Source: DASRFA01 sp035651755 (lineage in GTDB: Bacteria > Desulfobacterota > Binatia > UBA12015). From it: DNA of 64,000 nucleotides. The stretch lies in the NCBI GenBank assembly GCA_035651755.1, contig DASRFA010000057.1:61494-125493 (forward strand), given 5' to 3'. Within the stretch, counting starts at the first letter, position 1. Each line of letters begins with the position of its first letter. This document shows, in pieces, positions 8,021 to 16,573 of this stretch. The notes beneath the pieces are model-generated. The model was not told where the DNA came from and did no database searches. It was given only the letters and a program-made list of their open reading frames with translations. Both the position numbers and the translations under genes were made by a program.

Positions 8021-8884
8021 CTAGAGCATCTCAGCCACGAAACCTGCCGCGTTTGCCGCCTGTTGCAGGACGAGCAGCAGCACGAGGAGAGTCGCTCGTC
8101 GGCCTCGCTCCCTCGCGTAGGGACGCAGCAGCAGGTCGCGATAGAAGCGGCGGTCGATGCGGAATCGCGCCCAACGCCCGCGGACGCTGTGAAAGCGGTA
8201 GGCACCTCGTCCATAGCCGAAGTGCTGCCGCCAGAGACCCGCGATCGTCAGATCGTGAGCGTGGTGCACGACCGCGTCGGCCGCGTAGACGAGGCGGCGC
8301 CCCCTCTCGCGCCAGCGATCGCAGAGATCGCGATCCTCCGCCGTCCTGAATGCCGGATCGAACCCGCCGAGATCACGAAAATCCTCGGTAGGGGCGGCGA
8401 GGTTGTTCGACGCGAAGAACCGCGCATCGTCGGGATCGCGATTGTAGTGCGCATAGACGTTCTCGAGCACGAGGTGGCTCAGCGCGGAGCAGGCGTTGGC
8501 GGGGAGGGCGTTGAGCGTGCGGCCGCCGATGAGGCTCCCTGGGGCCTCCTTCGCACGCGATTCGAGCGCGAGGAGCCAGCCGACGTCAGTCATGCAATCG
8601 TCGTCGGTGAACGCGAGATACCCGCCCCGGGCGTGCTCGGCTCCCACGTTGCGCGCGCGGGCCGCCCCCGAGTGAGCAACGCGAAGCACGGTGAGGTCGA
8701 GGGCCGAGCGAAACGGCGCTGCGACGTCGGCCGCGGCCATGGATCCGCCGTCATCGACGACGATGACCTCGAACCCGCGGCGCGGGCAAACGAGCGTCGC
8801 CAGGGACGCGAGGCAGCGAGCGAGCTCGACCGGGCGGTCGTAGGTGGGGATGATGATCGAGAAGGCGGGGGAACCGACGATCAT
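8021..8884 (-). CDS. GT2 family glycosyltransferase
   Basis: A 287-residue GT-A fold glycosyltransferase. It starts FSIIIPTYDRP, has the VVDDGG nucleotide-sugar strand, an AHSGAARARNVGAEHARG helix, and the DDDC variant of the DXD metal motif in FTDDDCM. ED at TAEDRDLCDRW is the usual acceptor-activating region. The C-terminus ends in one hydrophobic stretch (ATLLVLLLVLQQAANAAGF), suggesting membrane association. Its ATG overlaps the stop of the upstream oxidoreductase as ATGA, so the two are translationally coupled. It probably builds a surface polysaccharide or glycolipid; the sugar is unknown. Confidence 0.88.
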   Translation of the reverse strand: MIVGSPAFSIIIPTYDRPVELARCLASLATLVCPRRGFEVIVVDDGGSMAAADVAAPFRSALDLTVLRVAHSGAARARNVGAEHARGGYLAFTDDDCMTDVGWLLALESRAKEAPGSLIGGRTLNALPANACSALSHLVLENVYAHYNRDPDDARFFASNNLAAPTEDFRDLGGFDPAFRTAEDRDLCDRWRERGRRLVYAADAVVHHAHDLTIAGLWRQHFGYGRGAYRFHSVRGRWARFRIDRRFYRDLLLRPYARERGRRATLLVLLLVLQQAANAAGFVAEML

Positions 8885-9981
8885 CGACGGCTCCCGTTTC
8901 CATCGCGGCGTTCGAGACCTCCGACGTTCACGGGACGGCCGGTTCGGATGGACTCGGTGGCCGCGACCACGATCTCGAGCGCCCTCCTGCCGTCGTCGAA
9001 CGTGCTCTCGGTGGGGATCCCCTCGCGAGCACGGTCCGCGAAGTGCCGCCACGTCGCGCGATAAGAGGCGAGAAACGAGCCGCGCCGTTCGGCGCTCGCG
9101 AGCGCGCCGGGCAGCGCCCGAACGGCTCGCACCAGGTCGCCGGCGCGACGTCCGAGGTCTCCGGAGAAGCTCGTCCCCACGCTCAGCGCGTACCCGTCGA
9201 AGCGATAGGGCGAAACGGAGAGGCGCCCGTGCTGACCGTAGACCTCCATCTCGTGCGCCTCGGCGGCGCATTGCGAGAACGCCGAGACGGCGAGTGCGCC
9301 GCTTCGGAGGCGGCCGGTAATCGTTGCCGTTCGGCCTTCGGCGCCGGCTTCGCTCCGTTGCCACGCGAAGACCTCGTCGATCTCGCTCGCGACGACGAAT
9401 CGCCACAGGTCGACATGATGTACGGCGAGATCGCTCAGCACGCCACCTCCGAGATCGCCCCGACGGCGCCACTCGGGGATGCCCGTATACTGTGTGGATC
9501 GACTGCTCCATACGCTGCGAACCAGCTCGACCTGGCCGATGAGCTCCTGCGCGATGGCCCGTCGCGCGTTCCGTACGTGGCGGTGGTAGCGGAGATTGAA
9601 CCCGACCATCGTGGTCGCCGAGCTGGTCCGCGCGCGCCCGACGAGACGGTCGGCCTCGTCGAGGTCTAGGCAGAGTGGTTTTTCGACGAAAACGTGCTTC
9701 CGCGCATCGAGCGCGGCCAGGACGATCGGCGCGTGCGCGGCGGGCGGCACGCACACGGCCACGGCATCGACCTCGGGATCGCGAAGCAGCATCTCGTGGT
9801 CGCGGTAGCGTCGATCGATCGCGAACCGCCGGCCGACCGAGCCGAGCCGTTCCGGATCGATGTCGGCGATCGCTACGGCCCGGAGGTCTGAGAGCGACGC
9901 GATTGCAGGCAGGTGAAGGCGCTCGCACGCATAGCCGCAGCCGACGATTCCGAGACGTAGAGGCGGGCGTTTCCTTCGCAT
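8881..9981 (-). CDS. Gfo/Idh/MocA family NAD(P)-dependent sugar oxidoreductase
   Basis: A 366-residue oxidoreductase. The N-terminal Rossmann motif LGIVGCGYACERLH, the VCVPPAAHA strand and the signature EKPLCLDLDEAD (Lys of EKP contacts substrate) are all present; the C-terminal alpha/beta domain includes GGGVLSDLAVHHVDLW with the conserved Asp/His pair. Family members oxidise or reduce NDP-sugars or inositols. Overlap with the following GT2 gene and divergence from the GT4 gene point to precursor supply for a glycan. The ATG at 9981 fits the family N-terminus; a longer open frame upstream overlaps the divergent promoter. Confidence 0.9.
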   Translation of the reverse strand: MRRKRPPLRLGIVGCGYACERLHLPAIASLSDLRAVAIADIDPERLGSVGRRFAIDRRYRDHEMLLRDPEVDAVAVCVPPAAHAPIVLAALDARKHVFVEKPLCLDLDEADRLVGRARTSSATTMVGFNLRYHRHVRNARRAIAQELIGQVELVRSVWSSRSTQYTGIPEWRRRGDLGGGVLSDLAVHHVDLWRFVVASEIDEVFAWQRSEAGAEGRTATITGRLRSGALAVSAFSQCAAEAHEMEVYGQHGRLSVSPYRFDGYALSVGTSFSGDLGRRAGDLVRAVRALPGALASAERRGSFLASYRATWRHFADRAREGIPTESTFDDGRRALEIVVAATESIRTGRPVNVGGLERRDGNGSRR

Positions 9982-10105
9982 CGATTCCACTGCGCGCGCC
10001 CGGTGGTCAGTGGATGCCCGCGGCCCGGAATGCGCCATCCGCCGCCCTCGAGATCGATCGCGGCCGGCAGCCGCTCGTCGCCTGGACGCCAGCGGCGGAA
10101 GACGG

Positions 10106-11305
10106 ATGAGCCCTTGTGAATCCGGCGCGGATGCGGGAGCAGTTGCGCCGGGCATGGGGCGGGGCAAGGTCCTCTTCGTCACCAACTGGTACCCGACGAA
10201 CGAGCAGCCGCTGCGCGCGCCGTGGGTTCGCGAGCACGCACGCGCCGTACGGCTCTATGACGATGTCGCCGTGCTGCATTGTGGCGAGGCCGGCTCCGAG
10301 CTGGGGCGACCCTATCAGATGGAGCTTCGGGTTGACGAAGCACCGGAAGGACGAATCCCTACCTATCGCGTCTCGTATCGGTCGTCGGCCATTCCCGGGG
10401 TCTCCTATCTCACTTACGTCTCGGTCCTCTGGCGAGCGTATCGCCGCGTCGTCGAGGACGGATTTCGGCCGGATGTCATTCATGCTCACGTCTACGACAG
10501 CGGCGTCCCGGCGCTCCTGATCGGGAGGTGGCACGGGCTTCCGGTCCTGATCAGCGAGCACTTCTCCTCGTTTCCGAGGAAATCGCTCGGCCGGATCGAT
10601 GTCCTCAAGGCGTGGCTCGCATTCCGGTGGGCAGATCGGGTCCTTCCGGTCAGCCACGCCCTCCAGCGAGCGATCGAGGACTACGGCATTCGCGCGCGCT
10701 TTCATGTGATCCCGAACGTCGTCGACATGGTGCTGTTCTTCCCACCGCGTACTCCGCGGCAGCCGCGAGATCCCAAGCGGCTCCTCTTCGTGGGACAGCT
10801 CGAGCCGGTCAAGGCCGTCCCCTGCCTGCTGCGCGCTCTCTCCCACCTGGCCGAGCGGCGCCATGACTGGCACTTGGACATCGTCGGCGAGGGGCGCGAG
10901 AGGATCGCCTGCGAACGCCTCACGGAGGAGCTGGGCATCCACGATCGAGTGACGTTCCACGGTCGCAAGTCGAAAGCCGAGGTAGCGGAGTGGATGCGGC
11001 GGGCCGACCTCTTCGTGCTTCCCAGTCTGTGCGAAACCTTTTCGGTTCCGGTCGCCGAAGCGCTCGCCACGGGAACACCCGTCCTGGCAACGCGGTGTGG
11101 TGGACCCGAGGAGCTCGTCGCCGACGACGTCGGCAGGCTGATCGTCCCAGAAGACGTCGCTGGGCTGTGCGACGCCCTCGACGACATGCTCGACCACCTG
11201 CGTCTCTACTCGCCGGCACGGATTTCACGGTACGCGACCGAGCGGTTCTCGCCGCAGCTCGTCGGTGGCGAGCTGCACGACCTCTACCGAAGCTTGCGCC
11301 GATGA
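10106..11305 (+). CDS. GT4 family glycosyltransferase
   Basis: A GT-B fold retaining glycosyltransferase of about 399 residues. It shows the N-terminal VLFVTNWYP strand, a donor-domain LLFVGQLEPVKAVPCLL start, and the E-x7-E signature in LPSLCETFSVPVAEALATG with CGGPEELV. The ATG at 10106 has GGAAG upstream; an ATG sixteen codons later is equally close to the first strand, so the start is uncertain by that amount. It is transcribed away from the oxidoreductase/GT2 pair and just ahead of another GT2 gene, suggesting one polysaccharide cluster read in both directions. Confidence 0.88.
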   Translation: MSPCESGADAGAVAPGMGRGKVLFVTNWYPTNEQPLRAPWVREHARAVRLYDDVAVLHCGEAGSELGRPYQMELRVDEAPEGRIPTYRVSYRSSAIPGVSYLTYVSVLWRAYRRVVEDGFRPDVIHAHVYDSGVPALLIGRWHGLPVLISEHFSSFPRKSLGRIDVLKAWLAFRWADRVLPVSHALQRAIEDYGIRARFHVIPNVVDMVLFFPPRTPRQPRDPKRLLFVGQLEPVKAVPCLLRALSHLAERRHDWHLDIVGEGRERIACERLTEELGIHDRVTFHGRKSKAEVAEWMRRADLFVLPSLCETFSVPVAEALATGTPVLATRCGGPEELVADDVGRLIVPEDVAGLCDALDDMLDHLRLYSPARISRYATERFSPQLVGGELHDLYRSLRR

Positions 11306-11426
11306 CCGCGCTCGCCTCGACCATCAGATTGACGGTCCCCTGGTCCGCCAGCGACAATCGCGACCGGCGAACTCCGCTGCTCGTGAGAGGGAAGAGCGCA
11401 TCGCCGGGAGCTCAGAGGAGACGAGG

Positions 11427-12386
11427 ATGCCCGATCGATCGCCGCAGCTGTCGGTCGTGATCGCCACGCCGGACGGCTTCGAGACGATCCGAAAGACGGT
11501 CCACCACCTGCGCGTGCAGACCGTCAGCGACCGCCTCGAGCTGGTGATCGTGGCCCCGTCGGCAGAGCGGCTCGAGCTCGATCCCGGTGAGCTGAGTGCG
11601 TTCTGCCAGGCCCGAGTGGTCGACGTCGGCCCGACCCAATCCATCGCGCGCGCGCACGCGGCGGGGATCCGTCGCGCGACCGCACCGGTCGTGGTCTTGG
11701 CCGAAGACCACTCGTTCCCCGAGGCCGGCTGGGCCGAGGCGTTGATCCGGCGGCACGTGGAACAGTGGGCGGTCGTGGGACCCGTGGTGCGCAACGCGAA
11801 CCCGGACCGGCTGCTCAGCTGGGCCGACTTCCTGCTGGGGTATGGAGCGTGGATGGACCCGGCCCCGGCGGGAGAGGTCGATTACCTGCCGGGACACAAC
11901 AGCAGCTACAAGCGTGCCGTCTTGCTCGCCCTCGATGACGAGCTGGAGGTCGCGCTCGAGGCGGAGTTCCATCTGCACGAGGCGCTGCGCGCGCGTGGCC
12001 ATCGGCTCTACCTCGAGCCGGCCGCGCGGACCGCGCACGTGAACTTCGGTCGGTTCTCGCCCTGGGTTCCCTATCTCGTCCACGCCGGGCGGGTCTTTGC
12101 CGCGGCGCGGGCTCGCCAGTGGTCGTGGCGTCGTCGACTCATCTACGTCGGCGGCGCACCGCTCATCCCGCTGGTGCGCCTCCTGCGCGTTCGCGACGAG
12201 ATTCGGCGGCCCGGCCGGCCCGCCCATCTCTGGCCCCGCGTCGCTCCAGCGCTCATCGTGGGCCTCTGTCTCGACACGCTTGGGCAGCTCCTGGGCTACG
12301 CCTGCGGCGCGGGACGGGCCGGCGAAAAGCTGTACGATTTCGAGTTCCACCGCGATCGCCACGGCGGCCGCCGACGGGCCGGGTGA
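11427..12386 (+). CDS. GT2-like glycosyltransferase with C-terminal hydrophobic region
   Basis: A 319-residue GT-A protein. It begins LSVVIATPDGFETIRKTV and has a SIARAHAAGIRRA helix and VVVLAEDHSFPEAGWAE, where the usual DXD is EDH. It then shows GYGAWMDP and PGHNSSYKR, which resemble dolichyl-phosphate or peptidoglycan-linked GT2 enzymes. The C-terminal 80 residues contain two hydrophobic segments (LIYVGGAPLIPLVRLL and ALIVGLCLDTLGQLLGYA). GAGGAGACGAGG upstream supports the ATG. It follows the GT4 gene by 121 bases. The non-canonical EDH makes the metal site worth checking. Confidence 0.82.
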   Translation: MPDRSPQLSVVIATPDGFETIRKTVHHLRVQTVSDRLELVIVAPSAERLELDPGELSAFCQARVVDVGPTQSIARAHAAGIRRATAPVVVLAEDHSFPEAGWAEALIRRHVEQWAVVGPVVRNANPDRLLSWADFLLGYGAWMDPAPAGEVDYLPGHNSSYKRAVLLALDDELEVALEAEFHLHEALRARGHRLYLEPAARTAHVNFGRFSPWVPYLVHAGRVFAAARARQWSWRRRLIYVGGAPLIPLVRLLRVRDEIRRPGRPAHLWPRVAPALIVGLCLDTLGQLLGYACGAGRAGEKLYDFEFHRDRHGGRRRAG

Positions 12387-12505
12387 GAGGCGGGCTCGGC
12401 GTGAGCCAGCGCCGAGCGTGTCGGGCGCTCGAGTTGCGCGGTCGACCGTGCGGCGCGAGAAACCTCCGCGAGGTCCGGGTCGTCGAGGCGATCCACCGCT
12501 TCGAT

Positions 12506-14280
12506 TCACCGCGAACGAACCCGTGCGAAACGACGTTGCGCCGCTTCGAGAACCGACCCGCCATCGTGAGGGCGGAGCCGCCAGTGCCGCTCGTGGAGGG
12601 GCTGCGATCCAGGCGATCGGCGATCGACACGAGCGCCGCGCGCGGCAGCTTCTCGCGCAACAGCGCATAGGCTCGGCGCTCCGACTGTTCGTCGAGGCCC
12701 GACGTCGCCTCGTCGAGAAAGATCCAATCGGGCTCGTGAAGTAGGGCTCGCAGCAGCGCGAGGCGCTGCTGCGAGCCGCCGGACAGGTAGTGCTGCCGGT
12801 GCCGGGAGTCGTCCAGCCGATCCGCCAGCGCTCCGAGGTCGAGAAAGCGCAGGATCTCGCGAATGCGATCGTCGGAGAACGTCCCGGCGGGATCCGGGTA
12901 GGTGACGGCGTCGCGAAGCGTGCCGATCGGAAGGTGCGGTCGCTGCGGCAGGAATGCGATCTTGGCACCCACGGGTAGCTCGATCCGACCCGAAGCGAAG
13001 CGCCAGATGCCCGCGATCGTCCGCAACAGCGTCCGCTTGCCGGCTCCGCTGGGGCCGAAGAGAGCGATGCGATCGCCTCTTCGGATCTCCGCGTTGGCGT
13101 CGTCGATCAGCGGCCGGCCGTCGGGCCGACTCAGCTGGACGTGCTCGAGACGAGCGCATCATCGGGCGCGACGTGCATGCGGACGCCCGCACCATTCGTC
13201 GTGTCGGCACGAACCGCGTCGAGCTCATCTGTAGCGTGACCAGGCGCTCGACGTTGGCTCGCCAGCGGGCGATCTCCTGATATGCGTTCACGAACCAGAT
13301 GAGCGCTCCCGACACCTCCCCATAGGCGATGCGCGTCTGGATCACCGCGCCGAGCGTCATGTGCCGCTGAAGTAGGCCGGCGCCGCGACCAACAACGGAA
13401 CGAGCGAATTGGCCTGGCCGATCCCGGTCGTGAGCATTGCCAGGTTCCGCTGTGCACGGATCAGCTCCCACCAGTTCGTCACGACGTTGGCGAAGCGCTG
13501 CAGCGCGAGGCGCCGTTCGGCGGGTGCGCCGGCGGCGAGCGCAATCGGCTCGACGTTCTCGCGAAAGCGAACGAGCTTGTAGCGGACGTCGGCCTCGAAG
13601 CGCTGCCGGTCGAACTGGACCGGCACCAGGCGCCGCCCGACGCGGTGGGTGATCCAGCTCGCCGGGAGGGCGTACCCGATCGCCACCCACATCATGATTC
13701 CGGGGATCCGCAGGTGCGTGCCCTCCGCGAGGGACGGCGTCCAGCTCCCGGAAAGCGTCCACAGGATCGTGGCGAACGAGAGAAGCGTGACGAACGCGGA
13801 GAGCAGGGAAAGGGGGAGACCGAGCGCGCTCGCCACGAACTCCCGGAGGTCCTCGGCGATCCGCTGGTCGGGGTTGTCGATCATCCTGCGGTGCAGCTCC
13901 ATCTCGCAGGACGTCTGCGGGTCCATCCATAGGCCGAGGAAGTGGTCCGTCAGCCAGCGGCGCCAGCGGATCTCGAGCCGCCCGCGCACGTAGATGCGAT
14001 ACGTCGAGACCACGACGTACCCGAGCGCGACGACGAGGAACAAGCCGACGGCAGCCGAGAAGGCGACCATGTCCTTCCCGCCGAACGCGTCGAAGATCTG
14101 GCGCTGTGCGTCGGAAAGGAGCACCACGCCGTAGACGGATGCGACCTCGAGGGCGACGGTGACCGCGAGCAGACCACCTCCCTTCGGTGCGTCGTCGGAT
14201 GCCCAGTAGAGCCGGGTGAGACGTACGAGGTGGCGCAAGAACTCGAGTCCGAACAGTGAGTGCTTGTGGACGAGTGGCAC
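12506..14280 (-). pseudogene. SbmA/YddA-type ABC transporter (permease-ATPase fusion), frameshifted
   Basis: The ATG at 14280 opens an intact permease half (HSLFGLEFLRHLVRLTRLYW, IRWRRWLTDHFLGLW, VAAPAYFSG) that stops near 13357. The next frame continues with GAVIQTRIAYGEVSGAL and IARWRANVERL. A third frame carries the ATPase half with SGGSQQRLALLRALL and WIFLDEATSGLDE. A fourth shift near 12600 leads to the HERHWRL tail. The Walker A loop reads GPSGAGKRTLL, with Arg where Ser/Thr must bind Mg-ATP. At least three frameshifts plus this substitution indicate a dead exporter or peptide/vitamin importer. Sequencing error could explain single shifts, but not the Walker A change. Confidence 0.8.
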
Positions 14281-14617
14281 GAGAGACCTCCGTCTCGGAG
14301 TGCCTTCGTTGTTCGTACGGCGCCTTCCGCCGGATCAACCGCAATGCCGCACGCACCGGCTTCCCTCCGCGGCTTCGACGTCGGGATTTACGGTCTTGTG
14401 CAAGGCACCGGCCGCTCGCCGCTCGCGGTGCGGGCGATCAAGCCGGATGTCCGTCTGCTCATGCGCCTCGGGATGGAGCCCGGCCCAACGGCTGGGATAT
14501 GACGGGGTCCGTGGTTGCGAGCTCATTCCTCGGACGGCGGAGACGGGGCTCGTCCTGTGCGGTCTGCTGCGCTCGAACGATCGAGCGCTCGACGTTTCGG
14601 CGGAGAAGAGGTCGCCG
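14281..14617. other. Divergent intergenic region
   Basis: About 340 bases between the leftward ABC relic and the rightward reductase. Short open frames exist but none has recognisable content or a good ribosome site. It presumably holds the two promoters; I see no clear operator. Confidence 0.4.
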
Positions 14618-16540
14618 ATGAGCCGCTATCTCGTCACCGGAGGGACCGGTTTCATCGGCAGCCACGTGCTCCGGGCGCTCACGCGCCGGGGCGGAATCCT
14701 GCACGTCGTCGTCCGTGCCCGCTCGCGCGAGCGCCTCGTGCGGCTGGCGAGAGACTGCGGCGCCGAGGAGCGCATCCATCCTCTGGTCGGCGACGTGACG
14801 CTGCCCGATCTCGGGCTGTCGCGCGAGGACGTGTCGGCGCTGCGCGGCCACGTCGATCACGTCGTGCACGCCGCCGCCGCCTGCGACTGGAGCGCGGACG
14901 AGGAGGCCGCGGAGGCCGTCGACGTCGAAGGCACGCGCCACGCGATCGAGCTCGCGCGCTCGCTCGACGTCCGAAGCTGCTTCCACCACGTGAGCTCGAT
15001 CCTGGTCGCGGGCCGCTACGCCGGGCGGTTCGAAGAGCGAATGCTCGACGAAGGGCAGACGTTCCTCCATCCGCCCGGCGAGTGCAGGCTGCGCGCCGAG
15101 CTCCTGGTGCGCGAGCTGCGCGAGCTGCCCTTTCGGGTGTACCGCGCCGGCATCCTGGTCGGCGACTCGCAGACCGGCGCCGCCGACGCTGCCGGTGGGC
15201 CCTACCATTTCTTTCGCTTGCTGCGCGGGCTACGCGATCTGCTTCCGCACTGGGTGCCGCTCGTCGGGCCCGAGGGCGGCCTCCTGCAGATCGTTCCGGT
15301 CGACTACGTCGCCGCCGCGATCGACTACCTGGCGCATGCTCCGGGGCTCGACGGCAAGACCTTCCACCTCCTGGACCCCGCGGCGCACAGCGCGGGCGAG
15401 GCGTTCAACATCCTGTCCGAGGCCGCGCGCGCGCCCGGCTTCGCGCTTCGTCTGGGGTTTCCCGACCTGGGTTCGATCGTGCCCGCCTTCCTGGGCGACC
15501 GGCTGGCCGACGGGGCGGAGCTGCTGACCGAGGGAATGCTCGGCGAGCTGGGCATACCCCCGTCGGTCTCTTCCCTGATCGACTCGCCCACCACCTTCGA
15601 TGCCGGCGAGGCCGACGCGGCTCTCGCCGGATCGGGGATCTGCTGCCCTCCGCTCGAGAGCTACGCGGAGCGGATCTGGAGCTACTGGGAGAAGGATCTC
15701 GATCCGGAGCGAGCGGTGTCCCGCCCGCCAAAGGGAAGGCTCGACGGCAAGGTCATCGTCGTCACCGGCGCCTCGAGCGGAATCGGCCGCGAGGTGGCGC
15801 GGCAGGTCGCTGCGCTCGGCGCTCGCGCCCTCCTGCTGGCCCGGCGAGACGACGTGCTCGCCGAGGTCGCGGACGAGATCCGCGCCTCCGGCGGCGATGC
15901 GTGGCACTACCCCGTCGACCTCACCGACTTCGACGCGTGCGACCGAGCGGTCGAGCGCATCTTCGCCGATCACGAGGCCGTCGACGTCCTGATCAACAAT
16001 GCCGGGCACTCGATTCGCCGCTCGGTCGAGCTCTCGCTGCACCGCTTCCACGACTTCCAGCGCACGATGCAGCTCAACTACTTCGCCGCCGTGCGTCTCA
16101 TCCTGGCGTTCCTCCCGGGCATGCGGGCGCGGCGGCACGGCCACGTCGTGAACGTGTCGACGGCCGGCGTGCAGTTCGGCGCGCCGCGCTTTGCGGCCTA
16201 CGTTGCCAGCAAGGCGGCCCTCGACGCCTTCTCGCGCTCGCTCGCGACCGAGGTGATGGCCGACGGGATCCACGTCACGACGGTCTACATGGGCCTCGTC
16301 CGGACGCCGATGATCGAGCCGACGCGCGTCTACCGCAACCTGCCCGCGATGAGCCCGGAGCACGCCGCGGCGCAGGTCGTCGACGCGCTCTTCTCCCAGC
16401 CGGCGACGGTGTCGAGCGCGTTCGGCACGCTCGCGGTCATCCTGCACGTGCTTGCTCCGGAGGTCTCGGATCGCGTGCTGAGCATGCTCTACCGCATCTC
16501 ACCGGAAGGGCGGGGGTCGCCCGCGCGCGCGAAGAGCTGA
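14618..16540 (+). CDS. Two-domain SDR protein, fatty acyl-CoA reductase-like
   Basis: A 640-residue fusion. The N-terminal extended-SDR domain (1-370) opens with YLVTGGTGFIGSHVLRAL and has HVVHAAAACDWSADEE and VSSILVAGRYAGRF, the fatty acyl-CoA reductase/thioester reductase type. The C-terminal classical SDR (about 375-640) has VTGASSGIG, NNAGHSIRRS and the catalytic YVASK. The architecture and length match bifunctional acyl-CoA to alcohol reductases such as those of marine wax-ester bacteria, where the N-domain reduces the acyl-CoA and the C-domain the aldehyde or the reverse. In the N-domain the expected YxxxK reads GECR, so that site may be altered. GGCGGAGAAGAGG precedes the ATG. Confidence 0.82.
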   Translation: MSRYLVTGGTGFIGSHVLRALTRRGGILHVVVRARSRERLVRLARDCGAEERIHPLVGDVTLPDLGLSREDVSALRGHVDHVVHAAAACDWSADEEAAEAVDVEGTRHAIELARSLDVRSCFHHVSSILVAGRYAGRFEERMLDEGQTFLHPPGECRLRAELLVRELRELPFRVYRAGILVGDSQTGAADAAGGPYHFFRLLRGLRDLLPHWVPLVGPEGGLLQIVPVDYVAAAIDYLAHAPGLDGKTFHLLDPAAHSAGEAFNILSEAARAPGFALRLGFPDLGSIVPAFLGDRLADGAELLTEGMLGELGIPPSVSSLIDSPTTFDAGEADAALAGSGICCPPLESYAERIWSYWEKDLDPERAVSRPPKGRLDGKVIVVTGASSGIGREVARQVAALGARALLLARRDDVLAEVADEIRASGGDAWHYPVDLTDFDACDRAVERIFADHEAVDVLINNAGHSIRRSVELSLHRFHDFQRTMQLNYFAAVRLILAFLPGMRARRHGHVVNVSTAGVQFGAPRFAAYVASKAALDAFSRSLATEVMADGIHVTTVYMGLVRTPMIEPTRVYRNLPAMSPEHAAAQVVDALFSQPATVSSAFGTLAVILHVLAPEVSDRVLSMLYRISPEGRGSPARAKS

Positions 16541-16573
16541 GCGTGCCCCACGCGACCTCCCGGGGCCGCCGTG

